The notes: generated by a model from the letters alone, not told the origin. Shown: positions 28,854 through 38,916, numbered from the stretch's first letter. The stretch: 64,000 nucleotides of DNA from Leptospira montravelensis (GCF_004770045.1 NZ_RQFO01000016.1:645501-709500); one strand, 5' to 3'. Numbers and translations are program-made.

Positions 28854-31800
28854 ATGTTTACTAAATTTCTCCAAAGACCAGTTCTTGCCATCGTCTTATC
28901 TGTGTTAATTGTTTTTGTAGGATTAATTTCTATAAAAAACATTCCTGTATCACAATTTCCAGAAATTGCGCCACCAAGGGTTACCATTACTTTATCCTTC
29001 CCCGGTGCGAGTGCACAAGTATTAGTGCAATCAACCATCACTACTCTTGAACAAGCTATCAATGGTGTTGCAGGTATGCGATACATGATTTCATCATCTA
29101 CAAGTTCTGGTGATGCCATCATTCAAGTATTATTTGATCCTGGTACCAATCCAAACGATGCCTTAGTACAAGTTAAAACAAGAGTAGATCAAATGATGTA
29201 TCGAGTTCCTGAGTTAGTTCGACTAGAAGGAATTTTTGTACAACCTGTTCAACCTAGCATGTTGTTGTACGTAAACCTATATAGTAAAGATCCAAATGCG
29301 AGTGAAAAGTTTCTCTATAACTATGCTACGGTTTTTTTACTACCTGAACTAAAACGAATTCATGGAATAGGTCAAGCAAAGATACTGGGAACTAGACAAT
29401 ATGCGATGCGCGTTTGGTTAAATCCTGATCGAATGCGAGCTTATAATGTAACCACTGATGAAGTGATGAAATCCATCCATAACCAAAGTATCATAGCAAG
29501 GCCGGGAAGACTTGGACAAAGTTCTGGAAAACAGGCGCAATCACTAGAATATACTCTCACCTATGAAGGTTGGTACAACGAACCCGGGCAGTATGAAAAC
29601 ATCATCATACGAGCAAAAAATGGTGGAGAGGTTTTGTACTTAAAAGATATAGCAAAAGTAGAACTTGATAGTGAGTTTTATAATATTTATTCCGATGTGG
29701 ATGGTCATCCAGCTGCGGCTATTATGTTCAAACAAACGGAAGGAAGTAATGCTAAAGAAGTTATCGAGGATATCAAATCAAAGTTAGAAGAACTTAAAAA
29801 AACATTTCCTCCACAAATGGATTACAAACTCAGTTACGATGTCTCAAGTTTTATTGACGCAGCTATTGAAAAAGTAATTCACACACTTGTCGAAGCATTC
29901 GTACTTGTTGCCATCGTAGTTTTTATCTTCTTAGGCGATTGGCGTTCTACACTCATTCCCATCATAGCAGTACCTGTCTCCTTAATTGGAGCATTTTCGT
30001 TTATGTTGGCCTTAGGTCTTACCATCAACTTAATCACACTGTTTGCAATGGTATTAGCAATTGGTATCGTTGTGGATGACGCCATTGTTGTTGTGGAAGC
30101 AGTTCATGCGAAAATGACCGAAAATCATCAAAGTGTCTATCTAGCCGTAAAAAATGTTTTGGGTGAAATCAGTGGAGCGGTGATAGCCATCACACTTCTT
30201 ATGACTGCCGTATTTGTTCCTGTCACTTTTTTGCCAGGACCTGTAGGAGTATTTTACCGACAATTTGCTATTACAATGGCAACTTCGATTGTTTTATCAG
30301 GATTTGTTGCTTTAACACTCACACCTGTGTTAACCGCAATGATTTTAAAGCCTCATGTTCATAATAAAAAAACACACAATCCGATTGATATATTCTTAAA
30401 TAAATTCAATGATTACTTTGATCAAATCACAGAAAAATATGTGAACTTAATGCATCGTTTTTCTGGATCGAAAGTTTTTATCGTTTCCATTCTTCTTAGT
30501 TTTACCGTTGGATTTTTGTTATTAACACAAATCGTTCCAGCAGGTTTTGTACCTGGCGAAGACCAAGGTATGATCTACGCAGTCATACAAACGCCACCAG
30601 GATCTACGATAGAAAAAACAAATGATGTCGCACGCAGATTGCAAGAGGTCGCATTAAAAATTGAAGGTGTCGACTCGGTAGCATCCCTTGCTGGTTATGA
30701 AATTCTAACTGAAGGAGAAGGTTCGAATGCTGGAACTTGTCTGATCAGTTTAAAAGATTGGTCAGACAGAAAAAACTCAGTTCATGATGTTATGGAAGAA
30801 CTCGAACATAACACAAAGAACTTTGGTGCTATCATTGAATTTTTTGAACCGCCCGCCGTACCGGGGTTTGGTGCTGCTGGCGGTGTCATGTTTCGTTTGT
30901 TAGATAAAACAAATAGCGGTGATTATACTGCATTTGATAAAGTTCATGAAGAGTTTATGGTTGAACTTAGAAAAAGAGAAGAATTAACAGGTTTGTTCTC
31001 CTTTTATTCTGCTAAGTTTCCACAACTCGAAGTAAAATTAGATCGAAAACTTGCAATGCAAAAAGGTGTCAACATTGGGGAAGCAATGGACAATCTTGAT
31101 ATTCTTGTTGGAAGTACTTATGAACAAGGATTCATTCGCTTTAACCAGTTTTTTAAAGTATATGTTCAATCCCTGCCAGAATTCAGAAGATTACCATCTG
31201 ATATTTTAAAACTTTTTACACCAAATGATAAAGGAGAAATGGTTCCCTATTCAGCATTTTTAACTCTAGAGCAGAGACAAGGTGCTAACGAAATCACAAG
31301 ATACAATGCTTATACATCATCAGTAATCAATGTATTACCTAACGAAGGTTACACAACTGGTGATGCCATCCAAGCAATCCGAGAAGCATCTAAAAATCTT
31401 CCATCAGGTTTTGAAGTCGGCTGGGAAGGTCTCTCTTATGATGAAGCGGCGAGAGGAAACGAAGCTATATTTATTTTTTTAGCGGTAATAGTCTTTGTAT
31501 ATCTTGTGCTTTCAGCCCAATACGAAAGTTTTATCATTCCTTTTTCTGTGATTCTCTCTCTTCCACCAGGAATTTTTGGAACTTTCTTTTTATTAAAATT
31601 ATTAGGTCTTGCCAATGATATCTATGCACAAATCGGAATGATTATGTTAATCGGTCTACTTGGTAAAAACGCAGTATTGATTGTGGAATTCGCAAGGCAA
31701 AGACAAGAAGCAGGTTTAAGTGTTTTTGACGCAGCGATTGAAGGGGCAAAGGCCAGGTTTCGACCCATCCTAATGACATCGTTTGCCTTTGTTGCCGGTT

Positions 31801-32054
31801 TATTGCCTCTTGTATTCGCTACTGGCCCTGGTGCCATTGCAAATCATACAATCGGTGCTTGTGCGTTAGGTGGAATGGTATTCGGAACTATTTTCGGTGT
31901 CGTAATCGTTCCGGGATTATACATCATCTTTGCAAACATTGCTAAAGGAAAAACTTTAATCTATCGCGAAGATAATATGCCACTCTCTGAATCAGATTCC
32001 AGTTACATAATGTCGGAGAAAGAAAAGAAAAAGTTGAAAGGAGGAAAAAAATAG
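28854..32054 (+). CDS. HAE1-type RND multidrug efflux pump (AcrB/MexB family)
   Basis: 1066 residues, 12-helix RND layout. The N-terminus FLQRPVLAIVLSVLIVFVGLISIKNIPVSQFPEIAPPRVTI is the HAE1 pattern (PVSQYP-like), and the fourth helix carries the paired proton-relay aspartates in AIGIVVDDAIVVVEAVH. The porter-domain segment GFVPGEDQGMIYAVIQTPPGST and the helix SVILSLPPGIFGTFFLLKL are also typical. The substrate is likely hydrophobic drugs, detergents or solvents, in contrast to the metal-type pump at 450-3671. Start 11 bp after the adaptor stop; AGGAGAACC supplies a good ribosome-binding site. Confidence 0.95.
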   Translation: MFTKFLQRPVLAIVLSVLIVFVGLISIKNIPVSQFPEIAPPRVTITLSFPGASAQVLVQSTITTLEQAINGVAGMRYMISSSTSSGDAIIQVLFDPGTNPNDALVQVKTRVDQMMYRVPELVRLEGIFVQPVQPSMLLYVNLYSKDPNASEKFLYNYATVFLLPELKRIHGIGQAKILGTRQYAMRVWLNPDRMRAYNVTTDEVMKSIHNQSIIARPGRLGQSSGKQAQSLEYTLTYEGWYNEPGQYENIIIRAKNGGEVLYLKDIAKVELDSEFYNIYSDVDGHPAAAIMFKQTEGSNAKEVIEDIKSKLEELKKTFPPQMDYKLSYDVSSFIDAAIEKVIHTLVEAFVLVAIVVFIFLGDWRSTLIPIIAVPVSLIGAFSFMLALGLTINLITLFAMVLAIGIVVDDAIVVVEAVHAKMTENHQSVYLAVKNVLGEISGAVIAITLLMTAVFVPVTFLPGPVGVFYRQFAITMATSIVLSGFVALTLTPVLTAMILKPHVHNKKTHNPIDIFLNKFNDYFDQITEKYVNLMHRFSGSKVFIVSILLSFTVGFLLLTQIVPAGFVPGEDQGMIYAVIQTPPGSTIEKTNDVARRLQEVALKIEGVDSVASLAGYEILTEGEGSNAGTCLISLKDWSDRKNSVHDVMEELEHNTKNFGAIIEFFEPPAVPGFGAAGGVMFRLLDKTNSGDYTAFDKVHEEFMVELRKREELTGLFSFYSAKFPQLEVKLDRKLAMQKGVNIGEAMDNLDILVGSTYEQGFIRFNQFFKVYVQSLPEFRRLPSDILKLFTPNDKGEMVPYSAFLTLEQRQGANEITRYNAYTSSVINVLPNEGYTTGDAIQAIREASKNLPSGFEVGWEGLSYDEAARGNEAIFIFLAVIVFVYLVLSAQYESFIIPFSVILSLPPGIFGTFFLLKLLGLANDIYAQIGMIMLIGLLGKNAVLIVEFARQRQEAGLSVFDAAIEGAKARFRPILMTSFAFVAGLLPLVFATGPGAIANHTIGACALGGMVFGTIFGVVIVPGLYIIFANIAKGKTLIYREDNMPLSESDSSYIMSEKEKKKLKGGKK

Positions 32055-32055
32055 A

Positions 32056-33483
32056 ATGAAACAAATTATTTTACCAATTATATTTTTACTTAATTTTTCA
32101 TGTATCCCTGCACTCTTTCAAAGAGATAAAGAAGATTTAAAACTTCCTGAAGAATTTTTAAATTGGGAAACATCAGAAAAATCAGAAAAGTTAGCCAATC
32201 AAATTTGGAAGGATTTTTTCAAAGAGCAACAATTAATTGAACTCATCGACGTTGCTATCGAAAATAACCAGGAACTTGCTATATTAGAACAAGAAATCAA
32301 TATTGCTAATAACGAAGTTTTTGCAAGACAAGGGGAATATCTCCCTAAACTATCCCTTCAAGCCGATGGAGGCGTAGAGCAAAAAGAAAGATTTAGTACA
32401 CCAAATGCAAATTCACCAACACTTTTTGTCCACGGTGGACTTGTGATGAGTTGGGAAATTGATATCTGGAAAAAACTTAGAAATGCAACTAAGTCAGCTT
32501 ATCTACGTTATTTGGCTGGCATTGAAGGCAAACGATATGTAGTCACAAACTTGGTTGCTGAAATTACCGATACTTATTTTGAATTGATCGCTTTAGACAA
32601 TCAACTTACTCTAGTAGAAAACTATATAGAAGTATTATCCAAGGTAAAAGAAATTGTAGTGCTTCAAAGAGAAGCAGGTCGAACTACTTCATTAGCAGTT
32701 AAACGTTTTGAGGCAGAAGTTTCAAAAAATTTAGCGCGAAAATATGACATTGTCCAACGTATCGCAATCACCGAAAACCGCTTAAACTTTTTATTGGGAA
32801 GATTTCCTGAAAGAATTACAAGAAAATCAGAAGAGTTTTTAGATATATCATTACCTGAGATTCAAAAATCTGTTCCAATTGATCTTTTAGAAAATCGTCC
32901 TGATATCAAACAAGCTACGCTTATTTTAGAATCAAGAAAATTGGATGTGGATGTAGCAAGAGCCTGGTTTTATCCTTCACTTATGATTGATGGAAATATT
33001 GGTTATGAAGCATTTAATTCAAAACATTTCAAAGGTACTCCAGTATCTTTAGCATACGGATTAGGTGGTGGAATCATCGCACCTCTCATCAACAGAAAAG
33101 CAATTGAAGCAAACTATGCAACAGCAAACAATCTTCAAATTCAAGCTTTATACAATTATGAAGTTTCACTTTTAAAAGCTTTTACTGAAGTAACCAACCA
33201 AATTGTAAAAATAAAAAACTTAAACCAGAAATTTGAAGCAAAAACCAAACAAGTTTTAAACCTAAGAGAATCTGTTGAAATTTCCAACATTCTCTTTAAA
33301 GCTGGCCGAATTGATTACATAGATGTTTTATTCACTCAACGTGACTTTTTGGAAGCCCAAATTGAAGTGTATGAATTAAAATATAGCCTATTAGAATCTA
33401 ATGTAGGTTTGTATAAGGCACTTGGCGGTGGTTGGCGTGGTCAAAAAGAACTAGAAAATGAAAGGAAAACGAGTAACTTTTAA
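32056..33483 (+). CDS. outer-membrane efflux lipoprotein (OprM/NodT type)
   Basis: 475 residues with a lipoprotein signal ending LLNFSC. It has the two-fold repeated TolC/OprM structure: the LIDVAIENNQELAILEQEINIANNEVFARQGEYLPKLSL first repeat and the VPIDLLENRPDIKQATLILESRKLDVDVARAWFYPSL second repeat, which carries the family LxxRPDI motif. It forms the trimeric outer-membrane exit duct for the pump encoded immediately upstream. The start lies one base after the pump stop, with the Shine-Dalgarno AAAGGAGG inside the pump's last codons. Confidence 0.92.
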   Translation: MKQIILPIIFLLNFSCIPALFQRDKEDLKLPEEFLNWETSEKSEKLANQIWKDFFKEQQLIELIDVAIENNQELAILEQEINIANNEVFARQGEYLPKLSLQADGGVEQKERFSTPNANSPTLFVHGGLVMSWEIDIWKKLRNATKSAYLRYLAGIEGKRYVVTNLVAEITDTYFELIALDNQLTLVENYIEVLSKVKEIVVLQREAGRTTSLAVKRFEAEVSKNLARKYDIVQRIAITENRLNFLLGRFPERITRKSEEFLDISLPEIQKSVPIDLLENRPDIKQATLILESRKLDVDVARAWFYPSLMIDGNIGYEAFNSKHFKGTPVSLAYGLGGGIIAPLINRKAIEANYATANNLQIQALYNYEVSLLKAFTEVTNQIVKIKNLNQKFEAKTKQVLNLRESVEISNILFKAGRIDYIDVLFTQRDFLEAQIEVYELKYSLLESNVGLYKALGGGWRGQKELENERKTSNF

Positions 33484-33491
33484 GTTACTCG
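33470..33491 (+). terminator. perfect inverted repeat at the end of the efflux operon
   Basis: CGAGTAACTT (33470-33479) and AAGTTACTCG (33482-33491) are exact reverse complements separated by two bases and span the outer-membrane factor's stop codon. A moderately T-rich stretch follows. It is a likely terminator or processing hairpin separating the pump genes from the kinase gene. Confidence 0.55.
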
Positions 33492-33588
33492 GAATTCTTT
33501 TATCATTTTAAGGAGAAATTAGTACTTCAAGAATAATCCGGTAATTCTAGTAGACAAACAATGATTAATATCAAATTTTCGAAAAGTA

Positions 33589-36057
33589 GTGGTTTTAAAA
33601 AATCGAAAGATAATCTTATTATTTCTTTTTTTATCAAGCCAACTTACTTTTTTGCAGTGCAACCTATTCAAATCCCACACAAATTCACCGGTAGCTAAGA
33701 ATGGTTTTCTTGATTTGTCGATTCATAATGACGCAATTGTTAAAAATGAATTCGCAAATTTAAAAGGTGAATGGAAATTTTTTTGGAACGAATCTAAAAA
33801 TCCAAACCAACTACATGATTTTGAATCCGAATCAGAAACCATTATAGTTCCCAGCTCATGGAACCAAAAAATAATTGATGGGAAAAAACTAGGCAGCACC
33901 GGATTTGCGACTTACTACCTCCAAGTTAAAATACCAGAAAAATGGAAAAATAGAGTTTTATTACTGAGAGTAGATTACCATGCAGGTGCTTATGAATTAT
34001 TTGTTAACGGAATACTTTCACAATCAGTGGGTATGTTTGGAGCAAAAAAGGAAATTTCGAAAAATGTTCATGCACCTTCGATTGGATATATTTATTCGAA
34101 TTCGGAAATTCTAAACATTGTTATCCACGAATCCAATTTTGAACATAGGGTAGGAGGAATTGGACGAGAAATATATCTTGGCTTTCCCAAAGCCATCAAT
34201 TCAATTTCAAACGAACGAAGAATTTCGGACCTATTTTCAATTAGTGTTCTATTTATTATCAGTTTATATTATTTTTTCTATTTTTTAATTAGAAATTCAG
34301 ATAAGTCTAGTTTGATCTTTTCAATTTTATGTTTTTTCTTATTAATAAGAGCATTAGTACAAAATGAACAAATTTTACGCGAATATTTTCCGAATGGAAA
34401 TTATAAAATCTTTTTACTAATTGAGTATAGTGCTATGTATTTTGCACCAAGTTTAGCAGTTCATTTTTTCTCTTTGCCGATCGAATTTAAATTTAAAAAT
34501 AAAATCATAATTTCTTGTTATACAATTTCTATTGGCTACTTTGTTTACGCAATAATAGTCGATACTATATCAATTTCAAATACAGTATTACATTTTCAGT
34601 ATATTGTATTAATTTTGAGCATCTTTTCTATCGAACTAAATGTCCTTGCGATAACTAAAAAGATAAAACATTCTTGGTTATCATTAGGCAGTATGTTCGT
34701 CGCTCTGGTTACAATCATAATTGATATGTTAATCATTCAGGAGAAAATACAATTACCATTTACGGCTTCTTATGGCTTAATTTTTATGATTTTTACTCAG
34801 GGAATCATATTAGCAGTCAGACACTCCGAAGCATTTAGTACGAATGAGCAACTTACCAATGAATTAACTTTATTCAATGAAAATCTAGAAATTAAGGTAA
34901 ATGAAAGAACAATTGAATTAAATTCGGCAATCGAACGAATGGAAAAATCCGTTAAAGCTAGAAATGATTTTTTAGCAAACATGAGCCATGAAATTCGGAC
35001 TCCAATGAATATAATCTCAGGTATGGCTGAGTTACTTGATGAATCAGAATTAAAACCTGAACAAAAAGAATATGTATCTATTTTCAATATAGCCAATAAA
35101 ACATTATTAAACGTTCTTAATGACGTACTAGACTTATCAAAATTAGAACAAGGATTTCTATCTATTGATACGCATGAATTTAGAATCGATCATTTATTAA
35201 ATGATTTAAATAAAATTTTCCAATTCAAAACTAAAGGAACTTCATTAACATTTGATATACAAATTGAAAAAGATGTTCCCTTGCTTGTTAAGGGGGATTC
35301 AAATAGAATTTCTCAAATATTGTTTAATTTGCTGAGTAATGCATTTAAGTTTACGAATAATGGGCAAGTTAGTTTATCACTTAGCTTAGAAAATAATCAG
35401 TATTTTGTTTTTACAGTCAAAGATACCGGTATCGGAATGACCGAGGAAAAAATTAGTAACTTATTTATAAGATTTTACCAAGCACATGATTCGAATCAAA
35501 TTTTTCAAAGAGGAACAGGCTTAGGTTTAGCCATTTCGAAAAAACTAGTTGAACTTATGAATGGAAATATCGCTGTTAAAAGTACCTTAGGTATAGGATC
35601 AGAATTTGTTTTTAAAATTCCATTGATGATTTCTACCACTGCTAATTTAGTAAATTCTCAACTCAAACAAACAAACGAACAATTTCATAATTTAAAAGTT
35701 TTAATCGTAGATGATGTCCAAGAAAATTTACTTATTGTAAAAAAATTCTTAGAAAAAGAAGTGTTTAGTATACATCTCTCCTCTGGTGGCTATGAAGCTG
35801 TCACTATATTTGATGAGAATTTGTTTGATATTGTTTTAATGGATATTCAAATGCCGACTTTAAATGGATTTGAATTACTAAAAATTTTCCGCAAAATAGA
35901 CTCGGATCGATTTAGATTTACTCCGATAATAGCTTTTACGGCAAATGTAACTTTAGAGGAACAACGTGAAATAAATGATGCTGGATTTAATGGTTTTCTT
36001 TCTAAACCTGTTTCAAAAAAAGTTATATTTGATAAATTTAACGAATTATTAAGTTAA
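33589..36057 (+). CDS. hybrid sensor histidine kinase, 7TMR-DISM type with receiver domain
   Basis: 822 residues from a GTG start. Signal-like N-terminus (RKIILLFLFLSSQLTFLQC, with a possible lipoprotein Cys24), then an extracytoplasmic jelly-roll sensor (~40-205; LKGEWKFFWNESK and TYYLQVKIPEKW are typical), seven hydrophobic helices (~215-410), a short coiled coil, and HisKA with phospho-acceptor His467 (NMSHEIRTPMN). HATPase_c follows (~570-680; NLLSNAFKFT, DTGIGM, RGTGLGLAIS), then a receiver domain (~703-820) with phospho-acceptor Asp752 (IVLMDIQMP). No output domain, so it needs a phosphotransfer partner elsewhere. Its position behind the RND operon suggests, but does not prove, a role in controlling efflux. 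Confidence 0.92.
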   Translation: MVLKNRKIILLFLFLSSQLTFLQCNLFKSHTNSPVAKNGFLDLSIHNDAIVKNEFANLKGEWKFFWNESKNPNQLHDFESESETIIVPSSWNQKIIDGKKLGSTGFATYYLQVKIPEKWKNRVLLLRVDYHAGAYELFVNGILSQSVGMFGAKKEISKNVHAPSIGYIYSNSEILNIVIHESNFEHRVGGIGREIYLGFPKAINSISNERRISDLFSISVLFIISLYYFFYFLIRNSDKSSLIFSILCFFLLIRALVQNEQILREYFPNGNYKIFLLIEYSAMYFAPSLAVHFFSLPIEFKFKNKIIISCYTISIGYFVYAIIVDTISISNTVLHFQYIVLILSIFSIELNVLAITKKIKHSWLSLGSMFVALVTIIIDMLIIQEKIQLPFTASYGLIFMIFTQGIILAVRHSEAFSTNEQLTNELTLFNENLEIKVNERTIELNSAIERMEKSVKARNDFLANMSHEIRTPMNIISGMAELLDESELKPEQKEYVSIFNIANKTLLNVLNDVLDLSKLEQGFLSIDTHEFRIDHLLNDLNKIFQFKTKGTSLTFDIQIEKDVPLLVKGDSNRISQILFNLLSNAFKFTNNGQVSLSLSLENNQYFVFTVKDTGIGMTEEKISNLFIRFYQAHDSNQIFQRGTGLGLAISKKLVELMNGNIAVKSTLGIGSEFVFKIPLMISTTANLVNSQLKQTNEQFHNLKVLIVDDVQENLLIVKKFLEKEVFSIHLSSGGYEAVTIFDENLFDIVLMDIQMPTLNGFELLKIFRKIDSDRFRFTPIIAFTANVTLEEQREINDAGFNGFLSKPVSKKVIFDKFNELLS

Positions 36058-36099
36058 TATATTATCAGTTCGTAAGCAAGATCAGTTTATAATTAGTTA

Positions 36100-36531
36100 T
36101 CACCTTTTGTGATACAACAATGCTTTCTTTAGACATGTAGTTAGTTTTGCTTTAGAAAGTTTTTTACTGACAGAAAAATATACTGCTCTTCTTCCATCAC
36201 AGTTCCAATCTGGAAATTCAACTGCAATTTCTTTAGCAATCGTAGTTTTACAATTGAAATAGAGTGCAAATTCCACTTCATTTACTTTCGCAATCCTTAC
36301 GGTAGAACCTGATTTTGTTTTTGGAGTTAAAAAACTAGGTTCCCCCCATTTCAAACATTCATCAATTTCGCCTATCCTTGGATCTTTTTCTGACAACTCA
36401 TAAATCCAATTCCGAATTTCCATAAATTTATCAAACATTACTGGTGTTAGGTTAAAGTAGTAAGAGGAAACTTCCTCCGAGGGAAATTTCAATTTAGATG
36501 TATTTTTTTGATTAGAAGAACTAATTTTCAT
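36100..36531 (-). CDS. DUF1801 (YdhG-like) domain protein
   Basis: 143 residues. The segment MFDKFMEIRNWIYELSEKDPRIGEIDECLKWGEPSFLT followed by SGSTVRIAKVN and EFALYFNCKTT matches the DUF1801 family, which is small, cytoplasmic and of unknown function (related to the iron-chaperone-like YdhG/frataxin-fold proteins). The N-terminal ~25 residues are Ser/Lys-rich and not conserved in the family. It is a single gene, convergent with the kinase gene. Function is not known. Confidence 0.75.
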   Translation of the reverse strand: MKISSSNQKNTSKLKFPSEEVSSYYFNLTPVMFDKFMEIRNWIYELSEKDPRIGEIDECLKWGEPSFLTPKTKSGSTVRIAKVNEVEFALYFNCKTTIAKEIAVEFPDWNCDGRRAVYFSVSKKLSKAKLTTCLKKALLYHKR

Positions 36532-36620
36532 TTTCTGCTAACTGATATTTTAGATTTACTTATTTATTTTTATCTATAAGTAGTTAGTACTTCTCATTAC
36601 AGAAAAGTAAAATTAAAACT

Positions 36621-36956
36621 CTAATATTGAAATATGGGTCCAATTTTTTCATCTGTGCCTTTGTATCGGACTTTATCACCGATTTTTACTGCATTAAAAT
36701 CGGTAACACCATCAATCACCGTTGTCAGTTTTACATTTTCCTCCGTTTGCACAATTGCTAGGACATAAGGAGCACGAGCTGCCATATGGCCAAATCCTAC
36801 GTAAACTACAGTAAACGAATGTATCGTTCCATTCTCTTTTAATTCCACTTTTTCTGTGGATTCACTGCCACAAGAAGGACAACCACTCAGAACTTCAGCT
36901 ACTTTGAAGTTACATTGGTTGCAAATTGTGCCAGTAAATGTTTGTGTTACGCTCAT
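36621..36956 (-). CDS. DUF35 OB-fold protein with rubredoxin-like zinc ribbon
   Basis: 111 residues. An N-terminal zinc ribbon (Cys12, Cys15, Cys26, Cys29 in ICNQCNFK...GCPSCG) precedes an OB-fold (GTIHSFTVVYVGFGHMAARAPYVLAIVQTEENVKLTTVIDG). DUF35 proteins accompany thiolases and other acyl-CoA enzymes and are thought to bind CoA derivatives. The thiolase at 41238-42452 is about 4 kb away and not in the same operon, so a link is only suggestive. Good ATG; short intergenic gaps on both sides. Confidence 0.82.
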   Translation of the reverse strand: MSVTQTFTGTICNQCNFKVAEVLSGCPSCGSESTEKVELKENGTIHSFTVVYVGFGHMAARAPYVLAIVQTEENVKLTTVIDGVTDFNAVKIGDKVRYKGTDEKIGPIFQY

Positions 36957-37056
36957 ATTACATTTCTTATTTGGTCTTGATTAATTTGCAATACGTTTAA
37001 ATTATTGTTAGGTGAATTTGACTAAAAATAATTTTGAACATTTCTAAGCACAATGC

Positions 37057-38064
37057 TTAATATTTGACTTTTAAAACCACTTTACCTTTTGTACGTCCAG
37101 TTTCCACATAAGATAAAGCTTCGTTGGTTTGTTCAAACGGTATTATTTTATCGATCACTGGTCGTATTGTTCCAGCTTCAATCAATGTGGTTATTTCACT
37201 TAACTGATTGCCATCAGCCTTCATAAACAAAAACTCAAAATTGACATTCAACTTTTTTGCCTTTCGGATTACTGACATACTTAGTAAATTCATAATGAAT
37301 TGGAAATGCCGACCTAAACCAATTTTTTTTGCAAAATCTTTAGTTGGTGGTCCCGTAAGTGACACTAGAGTTCCGCCTGGTTTTAAAATTTGTAACGATT
37401 TGTTAAGTATTTTATTGTCCCTATTGCTATGTAATACCACATCATAATCTTTTAAAATTTTAGAAAAATCTTCCGTTTTATAATCAATGATTAAATCAGC
37501 ACCAAGACTTTTCACCAAATTTGTATTAGCTGAACTTGTTGTAGTTGCAACAAAAGCACCTAAATATTTTGCTAGTTGAATTGCAAATGTGCCAACACCA
37601 CCTGAACCAGCTTGTATAAAAACCTTTTGACCTTTTTTAACATTTGTTATCTCCACCAAGGCCTGCCAAGATGTAAGGCCAACTAATGGAATTGATGCTG
37701 CCTCTTCCATTGAAATGTTTTTAGGTTTCATAGCTAAATCATTTTCAGAAATAGCGATAAACTCAGCAAAGGTGCCTATATGAAAATCGGAAGGCCTAGC
37801 ATAAACTTCATCGCCAACTTTAAATTTTGAAACATTAGCTCCCACTTTTGTGATAACACCTGCCATATCATGTCCATTTGTAAAAGGTGGTTTGTATGGA
37901 AGAAAAATTTTAAAATCTCCATTTCTAATTAACGAATCAAGTAGGTTGATAGCCGTTGAGTGTATTTGAACTAAAACTTCATTATCTTTTACTGTTGGTT
38001 CTGGTACTTCTGCAAGTACCAGTTTTTCTTTTTTACCGTAACGTCTTACCTGAAATGCTTTCAT
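37057..38064 (-). CDS. MDR-superfamily NAD(P)H quinone reductase-like alcohol dehydrogenase
   Basis: 335 residues. It has a GroES-like N-terminal domain (VLVQIHSTAINLLDSLIRNGDFKIFLPYKPPFTNGHDMAGVITKVG) and a Rossmann domain with AGSGGVGTFAIQLAKYLGA. No cysteine cluster for structural zinc and no catalytic-zinc Cys are visible, pointing to a zinc-free quinone oxidoreductase/enoyl reductase rather than a classical alcohol dehydrogenase. It lies 4 bp after the SDR gene, and both are transcribed away from the HxlR regulator, so the pair is a likely HxlR-controlled redox operon. Confidence 0.88.
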   Translation of the reverse strand: MKAFQVRRYGKKEKLVLAEVPEPTVKDNEVLVQIHSTAINLLDSLIRNGDFKIFLPYKPPFTNGHDMAGVITKVGANVSKFKVGDEVYARPSDFHIGTFAEFIAISENDLAMKPKNISMEEAASIPLVGLTSWQALVEITNVKKGQKVFIQAGSGGVGTFAIQLAKYLGAFVATTTSSANTNLVKSLGADLIIDYKTEDFSKILKDYDVVLHSNRDNKILNKSLQILKPGGTLVSLTGPPTKDFAKKIGLGRHFQFIMNLLSMSVIRKAKKLNVNFEFLFMKADGNQLSEITTLIEAGTIRPVIDKIIPFEQTNEALSYVETGRTKGKVVLKVKY

Positions 38065-38068
38065 TGTC

Positions 38069-38869
38069 TTAACCCTTAAATCGATTGAAACTTTTAATCA
38101 AAGATTTCTCAAATACTTTGTAAGCAAAGTGTTGGATCGCCAAAATCACAGAGGCACCTTTTCCGACTGGATGGCTGAATTTTGGATCTTTTGTTTCAAT
38201 CAATTTTACCAAAGTATCAATCACAGGAGTTGGTTCTGGAGCATTGTCAAATAGATCTTTTGCAAACATTTCGATTTTACTTCTATATTGATTGTAGTCA
38301 TCAATTTTAAGTTTAGCTTTCACAGAATTAGTAAATACTTTTGTCTTAAATCCCATTGGTTCAACCATTGCAACTTTGATGTTGAATTCATTTAACTCAA
38401 ATCGTAATGATTTAAAAAATCCTTCCAATGCATGTTTGGAAGCTCCATAATATGAACCACTAGGAAAATTCAATAGTCCCATAATCGATCCAACGGTTAT
38501 AATTTTTCCAGATCTTTGTTTTCTAAAATCTGGTAACAATTCTTTTGTAAGTTTGACAGTTCCCCAAAAATTAGTTTCGAATTGTCTTTTACCTTCTTCG
38601 ATCGTAGTTTCCTCTGCTAATCCCGATAAATAAAAACCGGCATTATTGATCAAAACATCGAGTTGGGAAATATGCTTGAACAATTCATTACGGAATACCT
38701 TGATTGAATTATCATCGGCAATATCAAGTGATAACATTTTGAATGGTACTTTGATTTGGTTAGGGTTACGACTAGTGCCAATGACGTTGTAACCACTTTC
38801 ATGAAGTCTCGTTGCAGCAATCAGACCAAAACCTGATGATGCGCCCGTGATTAAAATTGTTTGTTTCAT
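38069..38869 (-). CDS. short-chain dehydrogenase/reductase
   Basis: 266 residues, classical SDR. The cofactor loop is TGASSGFGLIAA, followed by the DVLINNAGF (NNAG) motif, the catalytic Ser in VGSIMG and YGASKHALEGF (YxxxK). It is in the subgroup often annotated as oxidoreductases of unknown substrate. First gene of the pair divergent from hxlR; the 119-bp region between them holds two 17-bp operator-like repeats, so repression or activation by that regulator is likely. Confidence 0.9.
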   Translation of the reverse strand: MKQTILITGASSGFGLIAATRLHESGYNVIGTSRNPNQIKVPFKMLSLDIADDNSIKVFRNELFKHISQLDVLINNAGFYLSGLAEETTIEEGKRQFETNFWGTVKLTKELLPDFRKQRSGKIITVGSIMGLLNFPSGSYYGASKHALEGFFKSLRFELNEFNIKVAMVEPMGFKTKVFTNSVKAKLKIDDYNQYRSKIEMFAKDLFDNAPEPTPVIDTLVKLIETKDPKFSHPVGKGASVILAIQHFAYKVFEKSLIKSFNRFKG

Positions 38870-38899
38870 ACTTCGATTAGACTCCGTGTTTTAATTTTT

Positions 38900-38916
38900 A
38901 CTTGCAATTTGCAAGT
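38900..38916. promoter_or_regulatory. HxlR operator candidate, copy 1 (perfect palindrome)
   Basis: ACTTGCAATTTGCAAGT is a perfect 17-bp palindrome around a single central base. The symmetry continues into A/T runs, giving 13-bp arms from 38895 to 38921. It is 31 bp from the SDR start and lies in the divergent region between the SDR/MDR genes and the HxlR regulator. Confidence 0.75.

Noticed and set aside
36532..36620. CTAAC/GTTAG words between the DUF1801 and DUF35 genes as a third attC-like element
   Set aside because: The TGTCGG, TATGCG and AGTGAGT words are missing and the spacing differs, so it is not counted with the pair at 39574 and 41036.
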